Source: Verrucomicrobiaceae bacterium (GTDB lineage Bacteria; Verrucomicrobiota; Verrucomicrobiia; Verrucomicrobiales; Verrucomicrobiaceae). Taken from it: a stretch of 64,000 nt of DNA. The stretch covers positions 1-64,000 of the forward strand of contig CANIBP010000031.1 in the NCBI GenBank assembly GCA_947466075.1, read 5' to 3'. The notes beneath the pieces were generated by a model. That model searched no databases and was not told the origin of the DNA. It worked only from the letters and a program-made list of their open reading frames with translations. Positions 1 through 7,698 of this stretch are shown here, one piece after another (positions within the stretch are counted from its first letter, which is position 1; every line of letters starts with the position of its first letter). The translations under genes were made by a program, and so were the position numbers.

Positions 1-179
1 CCATGGAGTCCTTTTGGGCCACGCTCAAAACCGAAGCCTTTGGCACTCACATCCCTGCCACCCGCGCCGCCGCCATCACCATGATCTTTGATTACATCAC
101 CACCTTTTATAACTCCAAACGCCTGCATTCGTCCCTCGGCTACATGTCACCGCTGGACTTCGAAGCCTCCCTCAACTAA
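1..179 (+). CDS. IS3-family transposase OrfB, C-terminal fragment (partial at window edge)
   Basis: The reading frame is open from the window edge (first Met codon at 3) to a TAA at 177-179. The visible peptide contains MESFWATLKTE and ends with FYNSKRLHSSLGYMSPLDFE. This is the hallmark C-terminus of the rve (DDE) integrase domain of IS3-family OrfB proteins, including the region after the catalytic Glu. The N-terminal part and OrfA are outside the window. The enzyme would catalyse copy-out/paste-in transposition of its own element. Confidence 0.88.
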   Translation, partial: MESFWATLKTEAFGTHIPATRAAAITMIFDYITTFYNSKRLHSSLGYMSPLDFEASLN

Positions 180-187
180 CAACTCAC

Positions 188-213
188 CTGTCCGCTTTAT
201 CGAGGCAAGATCA
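188..213. repeat. IS3-type right terminal inverted repeat
   Basis: Twenty-six bases lie just downstream of the transposase stop and end in the CA dinucleotide expected of an IS3 right end. The reverse complement begins TGATCTTGCC and continues towards GCGGACAG, resembling IS3-group ends. The partner left repeat is not in the window. Confidence 0.7.
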
Positions 214-441
214 CTAATTGAGGATGCTCAGGATGCGCCTAGATCCCTCATCGCCGGCACCTGCCTCCCTCAAAGCGGCGTCCTCCATCGCCGCAGCTGC
301 CTTTTTCGCCTTCTGCTCGGTAGTGGATTTTGTGACTTTCTTGACCAGTTTCCATGCGCGTCTGCCGACTGCGTTCGCGAGCGGGATTCTGAACGCGGCG
401 TAGAAGTATTGAGAATTTGGGCGTTTGAAGACGCTGGCCAT
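214..441 (-). pseudogene. Truncated tyrosine recombinase (phage-type integrase), N-terminal remnant
   Basis: This reading frame encodes 75 residues beginning MASVFKRPNSQYFYAAFR and continuing through WKLVKKVTKSTTEQKAKKAA. That pattern is typical of the N-terminal SAM-like, DNA-binding part of phage integrases annotated in Verrucomicrobiota. The frame ends in a TAG at 214-216, immediately beside the IS3 terminal repeat ending at 213, so the insertion evidently removed the catalytic domain. The catalytic Arg/His/Tyr region is absent. The family call rests on pattern only. It is not recognisable as an integron integrase. Confidence 0.55.
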
Positions 442-637
442 GTGGGAACATCCACGGCTGTCCAGAGCAATTCATGGATGTACATGCTCATTGAGAATGA
501 GTGTAATACGTTGACCGTCAATGGTCAAGAACGAATCGAGAGTTCGATCCCCTCCCTGCGTACCATTTTACATCGCAATATTGCCGGTGGTATGGTGACT
601 GAAACTTCATGGACTGCGGCAGCGTTTATCGCCGCGC

Positions 638-2197
638 ATGAATTCACCGCTCCTTCTATCCGCCGTCTGTCTCTTCACCACCGCCGTCTCTGCCGGTGAC
701 TGGAATCAATGGCGTGGACCAGATCGCAACGGCGTTTCACAGGATACCAGCCCGATTGCCGATGCGTTTCCCGCAGAAGGACTGAAAAAACTCTGGGAGA
801 GCGAATTCATCCCCAGCAACGAGTATGGCGGTCATGGCAGCCCGGTGGTGAGCGGCGAGCGCGTCTTTCTCAGCGTCGTCTGGCATGAGCGTGTGCCCTC
901 TGAAACACGCGAGATCGACACTGAGGTCATGCAGACGCTGAATCATCGCGGCACTTCGCCAGAACTGGCAAAGAAACTCGAAGAGACACGCCTGAACCTG
1001 CCTAAATTGCGTGGCGAGAAATTTGACGAATGGGTCACGCAGTGGCGGAAGGATAACCTCAACGAGAAAGAGGAGATCAATATCGGTTCTTGGGTCACTT
1101 CGCGTTTTAAGGCAGGCAAAGCCGCCATCGGCCTCGAATGGCTCGAAAAAATGTCGAGCCGTCAGGGCAAGCCGTTTCCCAATGCCGCAGCCTTCACAAA
1201 GTGGCTCGATGACGAAGGTTTTCAGCCGGATGTGAAGGAAAAGATGATCGCTGTCGTGCCGAACACCGTGAAGGTCGCGCAAGACGTGATCCTTTGCCTA
1301 GATCTCAACAGCGGGAAGCAAGTTTGGAAGTTTTCCAAGCCAGGCAAACCAAGTGGGCGCCAGTCCTCCAGCACTTGCAGTGTGGTGGATGGCAAAGTCT
1401 ATGCCGCATGCAGCAACGATCTAATCTGTGTGAACGAAACCGATGGCAAACTCGCTTGGGCCACGCCGATGCCATCCGCAGGTCCGGGCGCATCACCGCT
1501 GGTCATGGGTGAACGTGTTTATTTGGCCGCAGGCAAGGCCTGTGCCTTCGCGAAAGCCGATGGCAAGCTGCTATGGGAGCAGAAAGAAGCTAAGGCCAGC
1601 ATCGCCAGCCCGACGTGGTGGCAGCCCGTCAGCGGTAAGCCTGTGCTCGTCATCAACGGCAACAACGCACTCTATGGCCTCGATCCTGATACTGGTGGCA
1701 TGCAATGGACTGCTGAGGGTGGTAGCCAAAGCACACCTGTGGCCAGTGGCGACTGGCTCGTGCTTTACAGTGGCACGGAAGGTGTGGGCCTCCGCGCCTA
1801 CCAGATGCAGGCCGATGGCAAACCCAAGGCGGCTTGGTCGCACTTCTGGGTCACGCGGCGTTATACCGGCAGTCCCATCATTCATGACGGCAATGTCTAT
1901 CTCTGCTGCGGCGAGAAGCATCAGTGCATCGATCTCGCCACTGGCGCGGAGAAATGGGTGGTGAATGAAATCAACAGCACCATCACCTCCCCGTTGCTCG
2001 CGGATGGCAAACTCCTCGTCTATGAGAACAACGGCACGCATGTCCGCATGGTGAAAGCCACCAACGTTGCCTATGAGCAGCTTGGCCGCGCCAAGACCGA
2101 CGCCATGGGCTGTTCTTCACCCGCCATCGCGAATGGCAAGCTCATCGTGCGGCAGAAAGACAAGCTGGTGTGCTTTGATCTCCGGCCGGTGAAGTGA
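638..2197 (+). CDS. Exported PQQ-like beta-propeller repeat protein
   Basis: This 519-residue protein starts with a signal peptide (MNSPLLLSAVCLFTTAVSA, cleavage near residue 19), then NQWRGPDRNGVS, the usual opening of verrucomicrobial and planctomycetal PQQ-like/BamB-like propellers. Blades are marked by D-x-x-[ST]-G-K/A-x-x-W strands such as DLNSGKQVWKF, ETDGKLAWATP, KADGKLLWEQ, DPDTGGMQW and DLATGAEKW. A charged helical insertion of about 150 residues (roughly 75-220) sits before the first clear blade. The likely location is periplasmic. No partner or substrate can be inferred, and no PQQ ligands or dehydrogenase motif were seen, so enzymatic activity should not be assumed. Confidence 0.85.
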   Translation: MNSPLLLSAVCLFTTAVSAGDWNQWRGPDRNGVSQDTSPIADAFPAEGLKKLWESEFIPSNEYGGHGSPVVSGERVFLSVVWHERVPSETREIDTEVMQTLNHRGTSPELAKKLEETRLNLPKLRGEKFDEWVTQWRKDNLNEKEEINIGSWVTSRFKAGKAAIGLEWLEKMSSRQGKPFPNAAAFTKWLDDEGFQPDVKEKMIAVVPNTVKVAQDVILCLDLNSGKQVWKFSKPGKPSGRQSSSTCSVVDGKVYAACSNDLICVNETDGKLAWATPMPSAGPGASPLVMGERVYLAAGKACAFAKADGKLLWEQKEAKASIASPTWWQPVSGKPVLVINGNNALYGLDPDTGGMQWTAEGGSQSTPVASGDWLVLYSGTEGVGLRAYQMQADGKPKAAWSHFWVTRRYTGSPIIHDGNVYLCCGEKHQCIDLATGAEKWVVNEINSTITSPLLADGKLLVYENNGTHVRMVKATNVAYEQLGRAKTDAMGCSSPAIANGKLIVRQKDKLVCFDLRPVK

Positions 2198-2198
2198 G

Positions 2199-3074
2199 TC
2201 AGCGCCGTTTCAGAGGGGCACCCGCAATGGTGAGTGAATCTGAAGACGTTCCCTTTTTCACCATCCCCAAGCCGAGTGTTCTTCCAGTCACTGGATGTTT
2301 CGTAACGCTGGTGACTTTGCCAACGGCTTTCTCAAAACAAATCTCGTCGCCTGCATTTACCTCAGCTTCCGACTCGAATGCAATCAACTCCCTTGGCATT
2401 TTACCAGTCGTTTTGATACGTGAGAGCACCTCCTGGCCGATGTAGCAGCCTTTGGCGAAATCCATCGCTTGTTCTTGGATGCCAGCCTCGGGCGGAAACG
2501 TCTCCGCGTTCAACTCGCTCGGCCAGCGCGGCACTTTCTGCAGGATGCGCCATGTTTCGAGATCGTCATCACTGAGCAAGTGGCATGCCGGGGCATACGC
2601 CGTTCCGGCAGGCAGCCATAAATCTGTGCCAGCGATGCCAAATCGTGTCGAAAGCAGGGAGTAAGACGGACACTCCTGTCCGTCGATGCCGCGCTCCCGA
2701 CAGACAGGAGTGTCTGTCGTACTTCCCCAGACATGCCAGAGCTGCCATTCGTCCGTCACATCGGTCAATTCGGCGTCATCGGCCACAATGTAGCGTTCTA
2801 GGCGTAAGCCGAGCGTTTCGCGCAAGCCGGGTTCGGCATTGAGAAACAACGCATCATCAGTCGCATGAATGAACACATCGCCTGCGATGCGGCCTTTTAC
2901 ATCGGTGACGCAGGCATACAGCGTCGCGTCCGTCTTCACGCGACGCACATCGTTCGTCACTTGGCCGTTGAGGTAGCGAATACGGTCACCGCCAGTCAGG
3001 CGGAACTTGGCGCGTGACGACAGATTCACAGCGGCTCCCTGTGTGCTGATGGCTTGAAATACGTCGGCGGTCAT
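2199..3074 (-). CDS. ygfZ: YgfZ/GcvT-fold folate-binding protein
   Basis: The preferred start is the Met at 3074 (MTADVFQAIS), giving 291 residues, because the longer frame to 3164 adds a poorly plausible N-terminus overlapping the divergent gene's leader. The family signature K-G-C-Y-x-G-Q-E is present at about residues 208-216 (KGCYIGQEV). YgfZ proteins are tetrahydrofolate-binding accessory factors that help build or repair certain Fe-S enzymes. Residues of about 118-141 (containing TDTPVCRERGIDGQEC) do not look like the family and correspond exactly to a long DNA hairpin at 2661-2724, so a palindromic element seems to have been accommodated in frame. The gene converges on the PQQ propeller with a 1-base gap. 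Confidence 0.87.
   Translation of the reverse strand: MTADVFQAISTQGAAVNLSSRAKFRLTGGDRIRYLNGQVTNDVRRVKTDATLYACVTDVKGRIAGDVFIHATDDALFLNAEPGLRETLGLRLERYIVADDAELTDVTDEWQLWHVWGSTTDTPVCRERGIDGQECPSYSLLSTRFGIAGTDLWLPAGTAYAPACHLLSDDDLETWRILQKVPRWPSELNAETFPPEAGIQEQAMDFAKGCYIGQEVLSRIKTTGKMPRELIAFESEAEVNAGDEICFEKAVGKVTSVTKHPVTGRTLGLGMVKKGTSSDSLTIAGAPLKRR
2661..2724. repeat. Intragenic palindromic (REP-like) element inside ygfZ
   Basis: Two arms of about 25 bases (near 2661-2685 and 2698-2722) are inverted repeats of each other with about 22 of 25 matches, around a loop of about a dozen bases. The core of one arm is GACGGACACTCCTGTCCGTC. The element lies wholly within the ygfZ reading frame, keeps the frame open and adds about 20-24 residues. 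It looks like a mobile palindrome rather than native coding sequence. Confidence 0.75.
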
Positions 3075-3166
3075 GCGGCATGAATGCGCGGATGCAACGA
3101 CGTGGCAAGCTGCCAAAGCGTACGGATCGTTTGACTCGTCACTCTGTGCGCGTATTTGCCTCAACT

Positions 3167-4264
3167 ATGCGCTCTCTTTTCCTCATTCTCGTTGCAGCCG
3201 TTTTCGCCGCGTTGATCCCGCAGGCCGGAGCTCAGGCTCCAGCCGCCGCACCGACCACCAAGGTTCGTGTCGTCACTCGCAACCTTGAACCTTTCTCCTT
3301 CGAAAAAGATGGCCGCCGTATCGGCTATGCCGCCGAACTGTGGGACCAACTCGCTCGTGAGACCGGAGTGGAATACGACGTGCAGGTGGTCAAGACCGCG
3401 CAGGAAATCATCGATGCGTTGAAGGCCAAAACGGCCGATGTCGGCGTCGGCGCCATCAGTGTGACGGCCAAGCGTGAAGAGATCATCGACTTCACTCAGC
3501 CCTTCTATGAATCCGGCCTTCAGGTGCTCGTTTCCGGCGGTAGTGGCAGTTTTGCGGACAACATTTTCTCTCTCATCGCTAATCTGTTCAATTTGGAACT
3601 GATCGGTGCCTTCCTGCTGCTTATGGTGACGATGTTCATCATCTCGCACCTTGTTTGGCGCTATGAACACAAGGTTAATGGCGACCAATGGCCTGAAGAT
3701 TACAAGGCGGGCATGTGGGAGTCGTTTTGGTGGACGATTAGCACGTTGCTCGTTGGCGGCGCGGACAACAAAGGTCCTGTTGGTGTCGGTGGGCGCATCG
3801 TGGCTGTCGTTTGGATGCTGCTGAGCATCGTGCTTGTATCTTTGCTCACAGCCTCCTTCACCACCACGCTCACTATCAACACCCTCAAGGGCGATATCAA
3901 TGGCCCTGGCGATCTCCCCGTTCGCAAAGTCGCCACCGTCAAAGGCAGCACTACGGAAACGTGGCTTACTGCCAAAGGGGCCAAGGTGGTGCCCTTCGCC
4001 ACGCCAACAGAGTGTGTGTTGGCGCTCAAGAGTGGTGATGTGGATGCCGTTGTTTATGACGCGCCAGTGCTGCAATACGAAGCCGGCAAACTCAACGACG
4101 AAAAGCTGCAGATGGTCGGTCCCGTGTTTGAGCGTCAGAACTACGCCTTCGCTCTTCAGCAGGACAGCACTTTGCGCGAACGTCTCAATCAGGCTTTGCT
4201 TAAGCTCTCGGAGCAAGGTGTCGGCAATGAATTGCGGAAAAAGTACTTTGGTGAGGGTCAGTAA
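3167..4264 (+). CDS. Bacterial ionotropic glutamate receptor-like ligand-gated channel
   Basis: The start is taken at 3167, where a clear signal peptide begins (MRSLFLILVAAVFAALIP), giving 365 residues. The layout is that of GluR0-type receptors: solute-binding lobe S1 (about 30-140, with FTQPFYESGLQVLV), membrane helix (about 143-164), a re-entrant pore segment (about 182-209, WESFWWTISTLLVGGADNKG), a second helix (about 210-233, ending LLTASFTTTLT, comparable to the SYTANLAAF region of animal receptors), then lobe S2 (about 245-360). The pore reads VGGAD rather than the TVGYGD K+ filter, so ion selectivity cannot be predicted. The ligand is probably an amino acid (family knowledge). The gene is 23 bases upstream of the Mpv17-like gene and may be co-transcribed with it. 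Confidence 0.85.
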   Translation: MRSLFLILVAAVFAALIPQAGAQAPAAAPTTKVRVVTRNLEPFSFEKDGRRIGYAAELWDQLARETGVEYDVQVVKTAQEIIDALKAKTADVGVGAISVTAKREEIIDFTQPFYESGLQVLVSGGSGSFADNIFSLIANLFNLELIGAFLLLMVTMFIISHLVWRYEHKVNGDQWPEDYKAGMWESFWWTISTLLVGGADNKGPVGVGGRIVAVVWMLLSIVLVSLLTASFTTTLTINTLKGDINGPGDLPVRKVATVKGSTTETWLTAKGAKVVPFATPTECVLALKSGDVDAVVYDAPVLQYEAGKLNDEKLQMVGPVFERQNYAFALQQDSTLRERLNQALLKLSEQGVGNELRKKYFGEGQ

Positions 4265-4287
4265 GCGGGCGGTGTTCCGCTTGAATC

Positions 4288-4971
4288 ATGTCCGTTGCCC
4301 CGACTCCACCTCCCAGCATTCTCGCTACGATCGCGGGTGTGTTCCGCCAGAATCGTGCGTCATGTTTTGTGTTGAACGTGTTCGCAGTGAGCTTGGTGGT
4401 TAGTTATTATCAAGTTCCAGCGCTGGCAGGCTTCTGGGAGTCGGTGGGAGACTTCAAAACGCACTGGTCGTTCGTCTTCTCCTGCGTCTCCACGATGTTT
4501 GCCGCAGCGATCATGCCCACCTTCATCCAGATGGCGATGGGCACGCTTCCGGCGGAGGGAAGATGGAAGCGTCTCGCTCTGCTCATGCTGTTCTGGGGCT
4601 ATCGCGGCATGGAGATCGACCTGTTTTACCGTTTCCAGAGCTGGCTCTTTGGCAATGGCAATGATGCACGCACGCTCATCACCAAAGTCTTCGTCGATCA
4701 GTTCGTCATGAGTCCGATCTGGTTCGTGCCTACTTATGTTATCGCCCTGCGCTGGGTAGAGATGGGAGGTTCGTGGTCGCGCACTTGGCCCACACTTAAC
4801 CGCGAGTTCTGGACGCGCACCTGCCCCACGGTGCTCATCACCAACTGGCTCGTCTGGATACCTGCACTCGCCCTAGTTTACAGCTTGCCCGCCGCCCTGC
4901 AGTTCCCACTGTTCTCGGTGGTCATGTGTTTCTTCATCCTCGTCGTGACGGTGATGGCGAGGGGTAAATAA
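4288..4971 (+). CDS. Mpv17/PMP22-like integral membrane protein
   Basis: This 227-residue protein has four or more hydrophobic segments. The region VDQFVMSPIWFVPTY followed by FWTRTCPTVLITNWLVWIP resembles the two conserved blocks of Mpv17/PMP22 family proteins (DQ-x-x-x-x-P and W-x-x-W-P-x-x-x-x-N). Family members form or modulate membrane channels, but the bacterial members are uncharacterised. It follows the receptor-like gene by 23 bases and converges on the CobA-HemD gene with a 3-base gap. The family call comes from motif similarity only and is moderate. Confidence 0.55.
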   Translation: MSVAPTPPPSILATIAGVFRQNRASCFVLNVFAVSLVVSYYQVPALAGFWESVGDFKTHWSFVFSCVSTMFAAAIMPTFIQMAMGTLPAEGRWKRLALLMLFWGYRGMEIDLFYRFQSWLFGNGNDARTLITKVFVDQFVMSPIWFVPTYVIALRWVEMGGSWSRTWPTLNREFWTRTCPTVLITNWLVWIPALALVYSLPAALQFPLFSVVMCFFILVVTVMARGK

Positions 4972-4974
4972 TAG

Positions 4975-6498
4975 TTACCGCCAAAACTTCTCCACCGCAG
5001 CCACGAGTCCGGGAATGCTGTGGTCCTTGGCTTCGATATCGACCTTGAGATCGTGCTCTTTGATGGCGGTACTGGTGACGGGGCCGATGCTGGCGATTTT
5101 GATGCCTTCGGGCAGGGCGACCTTGAGGTTGAGGAAGTGCTCGACGGTGGAGGCGCTGGTGAAGGTGATCATGTCGGCGCCTTCGGCCTTCAGGCGGGCG
5201 AGGGCTTCGAGATTGTCCTCGGTCTCGGCGACGGTGCGGTAGGCGAGGCCTTCATCGACGATGGCACCCATGCCGGTGAGTTCGTTGGCGATGACTTCGC
5301 GTGTCTCCTCGGCACGTACCCAGAGCACGTTCACGTTCTCCATGTTCTGATGGTCTTTGAAGGCTTTGACGAGGCCTTCGGCGACGAAGTTTTTGTCAGG
5401 CATGAGATCGACGGCCAGATGGCGTGCTTTCACTCGCTCAGCCGTGCTGGGGCCGACGCAGGCGATGCGTACACCGCCGATGCTGCGGGCGTCGTTGTAG
5501 AGCTTGTCGAACATAGTGAAGAACGCATCGACGCCGTTCGCGCTGGTGAAGATGATCCACTCGTAGGTGTGGCAGTCCTGCACGAGTTCGCCAAAGAGCA
5601 TGGGGTTCTGCGGCTCCACGATTTTGATGGTGGGCAATTCAATGACATCGGCACCGAGCAGCGTGAGCTGCTTGCTGAGTCCGCTGGCCTGCTGCCGTGT
5701 GCGGGTGACGACGATCTTCTTGCCAAACAGCGGACGGTTTTCAAACCAGTTCAATTTGTCGCGTTCGGTGACGACATCGCCGATCACGGCGACAGCGGGC
5801 GCTTTGAAGCCTGCGGCCTTCACTTTGGCGGCGATGTCTGCCAGCGTGCCGACGAGCGTCTGCTGGTGCGTGTGCGTGGCCCAGCGCACGAGGGCGACGG
5901 GCGTTTCCGGCTTCGCGCCATGCTTTAAGAACTGCGTGGTGATCTCGTCGATGCGCTCCACGCCCATGAGGAAGACCTTGGTGCCATCTGCCTGCGCGAT
6001 CTTGGCGTAATTGAGCGAGGTGTCGGGCTTTGTCGGGTCTTCGTGGCCGGTGAAGATGGTGAGCTGCGACGCATGTGACCGATGCGTGACCGGAATGCCC
6101 GCATACGCAGGTCCGGCGATGGCAGAGGTGATGCCGGGGACGATTTCGAATTTCACGCCCGCTTCGTAAAGCTCAACCGCTTCTTCAGCACCACGTCCGA
6201 ACAATACCGGATCGCCGCCCTTCAAGCGCGTGACCGTTTTGCCCTCTTTGGCGAGTTTGACGATCAGCGCATTGATCTCTTCTTGGGGCAGCGTGTGATC
6301 ACCGGCTTTTTTGCCGACGTAGATGCGGTGCGTGCCGGGCTTGGCGTAGCGAAGGTGCTCGGGGTTGCAGAGGTAGTCGTACACGAGCACGTCGGCGGCC
6401 TCGATGCATTCTTTGCCCTTGAGCGTGAGAAGTCCGGGATCGCCGGGTCCGGCGCCGACGAGGTAACAAATGCCAGGGGAGATTTTCTTGGAGGCCAT
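4975..6498 (-). CDS. cobA-hemD: Uroporphyrinogen-III C-methyltransferase / uroporphyrinogen-III synthase fusion (CobA-HemD)
   Basis: The start is taken at 6498 (MASKKISPGICYLVGAGPGD), giving 507 residues. The longer open frame to 7206 runs through an intergenic palindrome and into tilS, so it was not used. Residues 1 to about 250 are a SAM-dependent uroporphyrinogen-III methyltransferase: VGAGPGDPGLLTLKG near 13, GGDPVLFGRG and VPGITSAIAGPAYAGIP. Residues of about 265-505 are HemD, which closes hydroxymethylbilane into uroporphyrinogen III (KIVVTRTRQQASGLSKQL, FTSANGV, FTSASTVEHF). The fusion makes precorrin-2 from the linear tetrapyrrole, the entry point to siroheme and cobalamin. The CbiX/DR2241 and Ahb-like genes nearby favour siroheme. 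Confidence 0.93.
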   Translation of the reverse strand: MASKKISPGICYLVGAGPGDPGLLTLKGKECIEAADVLVYDYLCNPEHLRYAKPGTHRIYVGKKAGDHTLPQEEINALIVKLAKEGKTVTRLKGGDPVLFGRGAEEAVELYEAGVKFEIVPGITSAIAGPAYAGIPVTHRSHASQLTIFTGHEDPTKPDTSLNYAKIAQADGTKVFLMGVERIDEITTQFLKHGAKPETPVALVRWATHTHQQTLVGTLADIAAKVKAAGFKAPAVAVIGDVVTERDKLNWFENRPLFGKKIVVTRTRQQASGLSKQLTLLGADVIELPTIKIVEPQNPMLFGELVQDCHTYEWIIFTSANGVDAFFTMFDKLYNDARSIGGVRIACVGPSTAERVKARHLAVDLMPDKNFVAEGLVKAFKDHQNMENVNVLWVRAEETREVIANELTGMGAIVDEGLAYRTVAETEDNLEALARLKAEGADMITFTSASTVEHFLNLKVALPEGIKIASIGPVTSTAIKEHDLKVDIEAKDHSIPGLVAAVEKFWR

Positions 6499-6553
6499 GA
6501 TGGGAAGGGGGCCGCCAAAGTGTCGAGACTGCGGGTCATGGCAAGGGCTGGCA

Positions 6554-6717
6554 TGGAGCGCCGACGAATCGTCTGCATCTGAAAGAACCGGCCTACGGAA
6601 CACACAGAATACACGGAACCAGACAGCATCAGATTTTATTCCGTGAGTTCCGCGTATTCCGTAGGCCATCAATTCTGGCGTCAGTTTCTCTTGTGCCGAC
6701 GAATCGTCGGCGCTCCA
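6554..6717. repeat. Nested inverted-repeat element (MITE-like), 164 bp
   Basis: The intergenic space between the divergent cobA-hemD and tilS genes holds two nested inverted repeats. The outer arms (6554-6573 and 6698-6717; TGGAGCGCCGACGAATCGTC) match at 19 of 20 positions. The inner arms (6590-6618 and 6639-6667, beginning GGCCTACGGAA) match at about 24 of 29. No coding capacity was seen. It could be a small non-autonomous element or a strong cruciform, and it sits where both promoters must lie. Confidence 0.7.
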
Positions 6718-6726
6718 TAGTCGGAT

Positions 6727-7698
6727 ATGCCAACCCTCGTTCCCATCACGCTCAGTATCCCCTTTGCCTGCGTTCCGGCTGAACCTGCATTGCTGGCGAT
6801 CTCGGGCGGACGTGACTCGGTGGCGCTGCTGCACCTGCTGCGGGAGGCGGGATTCACGAATCTGATCCTTTGCCACCTCAATCACGGCCTGCGGGGCGAC
6901 GAGTCCGATGGCGATGCGATGTTTGTTCGGCGTCTGGCAAAGAAATACGATCTGAAGTGCGAGATCGAAGCGGCGCATGTCGCAGCGTTGGCGAAGGAAA
7001 GGAAGATTTCGGTCGAAACAGCCGCCCGCGAGGCGCGGCATGCGTTTCTGCTGCGCATGGCGGAGAAGCATGACACCTGGGTCGTCATGCTGGCCCATCA
7101 CGCCGAAGATCAGGCAGAGACGATTCTGGCGAATCTCTGCCGAGGTAGCGGTTTGGCTGGTATGGCGGGCATGCATGCCGTGCAGCGTCTCGATTCTGGC
7201 CTGCACCTCGTGCGTCCATTGTTGCAGGTGCGCCGCAGCGAGATCGACGCGTATCTCAAATCAAAGCGCCTCAAATTCCGTGAGGATTCGAGCAACACCT
7301 CGCCGAAACATCGCCGCAATCGGTTGCGGCATGAGGCGCTGCCGCTGTTGAATCAAATTTTCGCCCGCGACGTGGCACCGCAGTTTTTACGGCTCGGATC
7401 TTTGGCTGAGCAGGATGATGATTGCCTACAGCGTCAGGCTTTTGCGTTTTTAACCGCCCCACAGCACGTGAATGAGGATCGCTCGCTATCGATCACAACA
7501 GAGCTCCTGGCGCTGCATCCGGCGGTGCTGTCACGCGTGTTTGCACTGTGGTTCCGTGAAGTGATGGAACTGCCCGGCATTGAGCATGGTGACATCGAGG
7601 CTGCCATGGCGATGCTCGCACCCAAGGGTGCGGCCAAGATCAACCTGCCGCATGACCTTCACCTGCGTCGGAAGGCAAAGCGGCTGTGGGTGGAGTGA
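6727..7698 (+). CDS. tilS: tRNA(Ile)-lysidine synthetase
   Basis: This 323-residue protein carries the N-type ATP pyrophosphatase PP-loop SGGRDSVALLHLL at about 22-34, LCHLNHGLRGDES, and the TilS blocks LAHHAEDQAETILANLCRG and RPLLQVRRSEIDAYL, followed by SSNTSPKHRRNRLRHE. TilS converts cytidine 34 of tRNA-Ile(CAU) to lysidine so that it reads AUA, using ATP and lysine. It is shorter than the E. coli enzyme and probably lacks much of the C-terminal region, as many bacterial homologues do. It abuts the convergent DUF1015 gene. Confidence 0.93.
   Translation: MPTLVPITLSIPFACVPAEPALLAISGGRDSVALLHLLREAGFTNLILCHLNHGLRGDESDGDAMFVRRLAKKYDLKCEIEAAHVAALAKERKISVETAAREARHAFLLRMAEKHDTWVVMLAHHAEDQAETILANLCRGSGLAGMAGMHAVQRLDSGLHLVRPLLQVRRSEIDAYLKSKRLKFREDSSNTSPKHRRNRLRHEALPLLNQIFARDVAPQFLRLGSLAEQDDDCLQRQAFAFLTAPQHVNEDRSLSITTELLALHPAVLSRVFALWFREVMELPGIEHGDIEAAMAMLAPKGAAKINLPHDLHLRRKAKRLWVE

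Larger units (their letters stand above)
1..213 (+). mobile_element. Right end of an IS3-family insertion sequence
   Basis: The window opens inside an insertion sequence. It holds the last 58 or so codons of an IS3-type transposase followed by a terminal inverted repeat that ends at 213. Reverse-complemented, the end reads TGATCTTGCCTCGATAAAGC, close to the TGATCTTACC start of classical IS3 ends. The flanking gene remnant begins at 214. The left end lies outside the window, so neither completeness nor the target duplication can be judged. Confidence 0.85.

Noticed and set aside
214..441. Integron integrase identity for the recombinase remnant
   Set aside because: It is 12 kb from array A, separated by ordinary genes. 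Only the N-terminal part remains, and it resembles phage-type integrases.
88..699. 203-codon frame spanning IS end, recombinase remnant and PQQ start
   Set aside because: It crosses three unrelated features in other frames and has no domain.
3161..4216. 351-codon minus-strand frame opposite the receptor-like gene
   Set aside because: The plus-strand gene has a signal peptide, ligand lobes and a pore. The antisense frame has no recognisable features.
6499..7206. N-terminal extension of the CobA-HemD frame
   Set aside because: It would read through a 164-bp palindrome and antisense to tilS. The methyltransferase domain starts cleanly at 6498.
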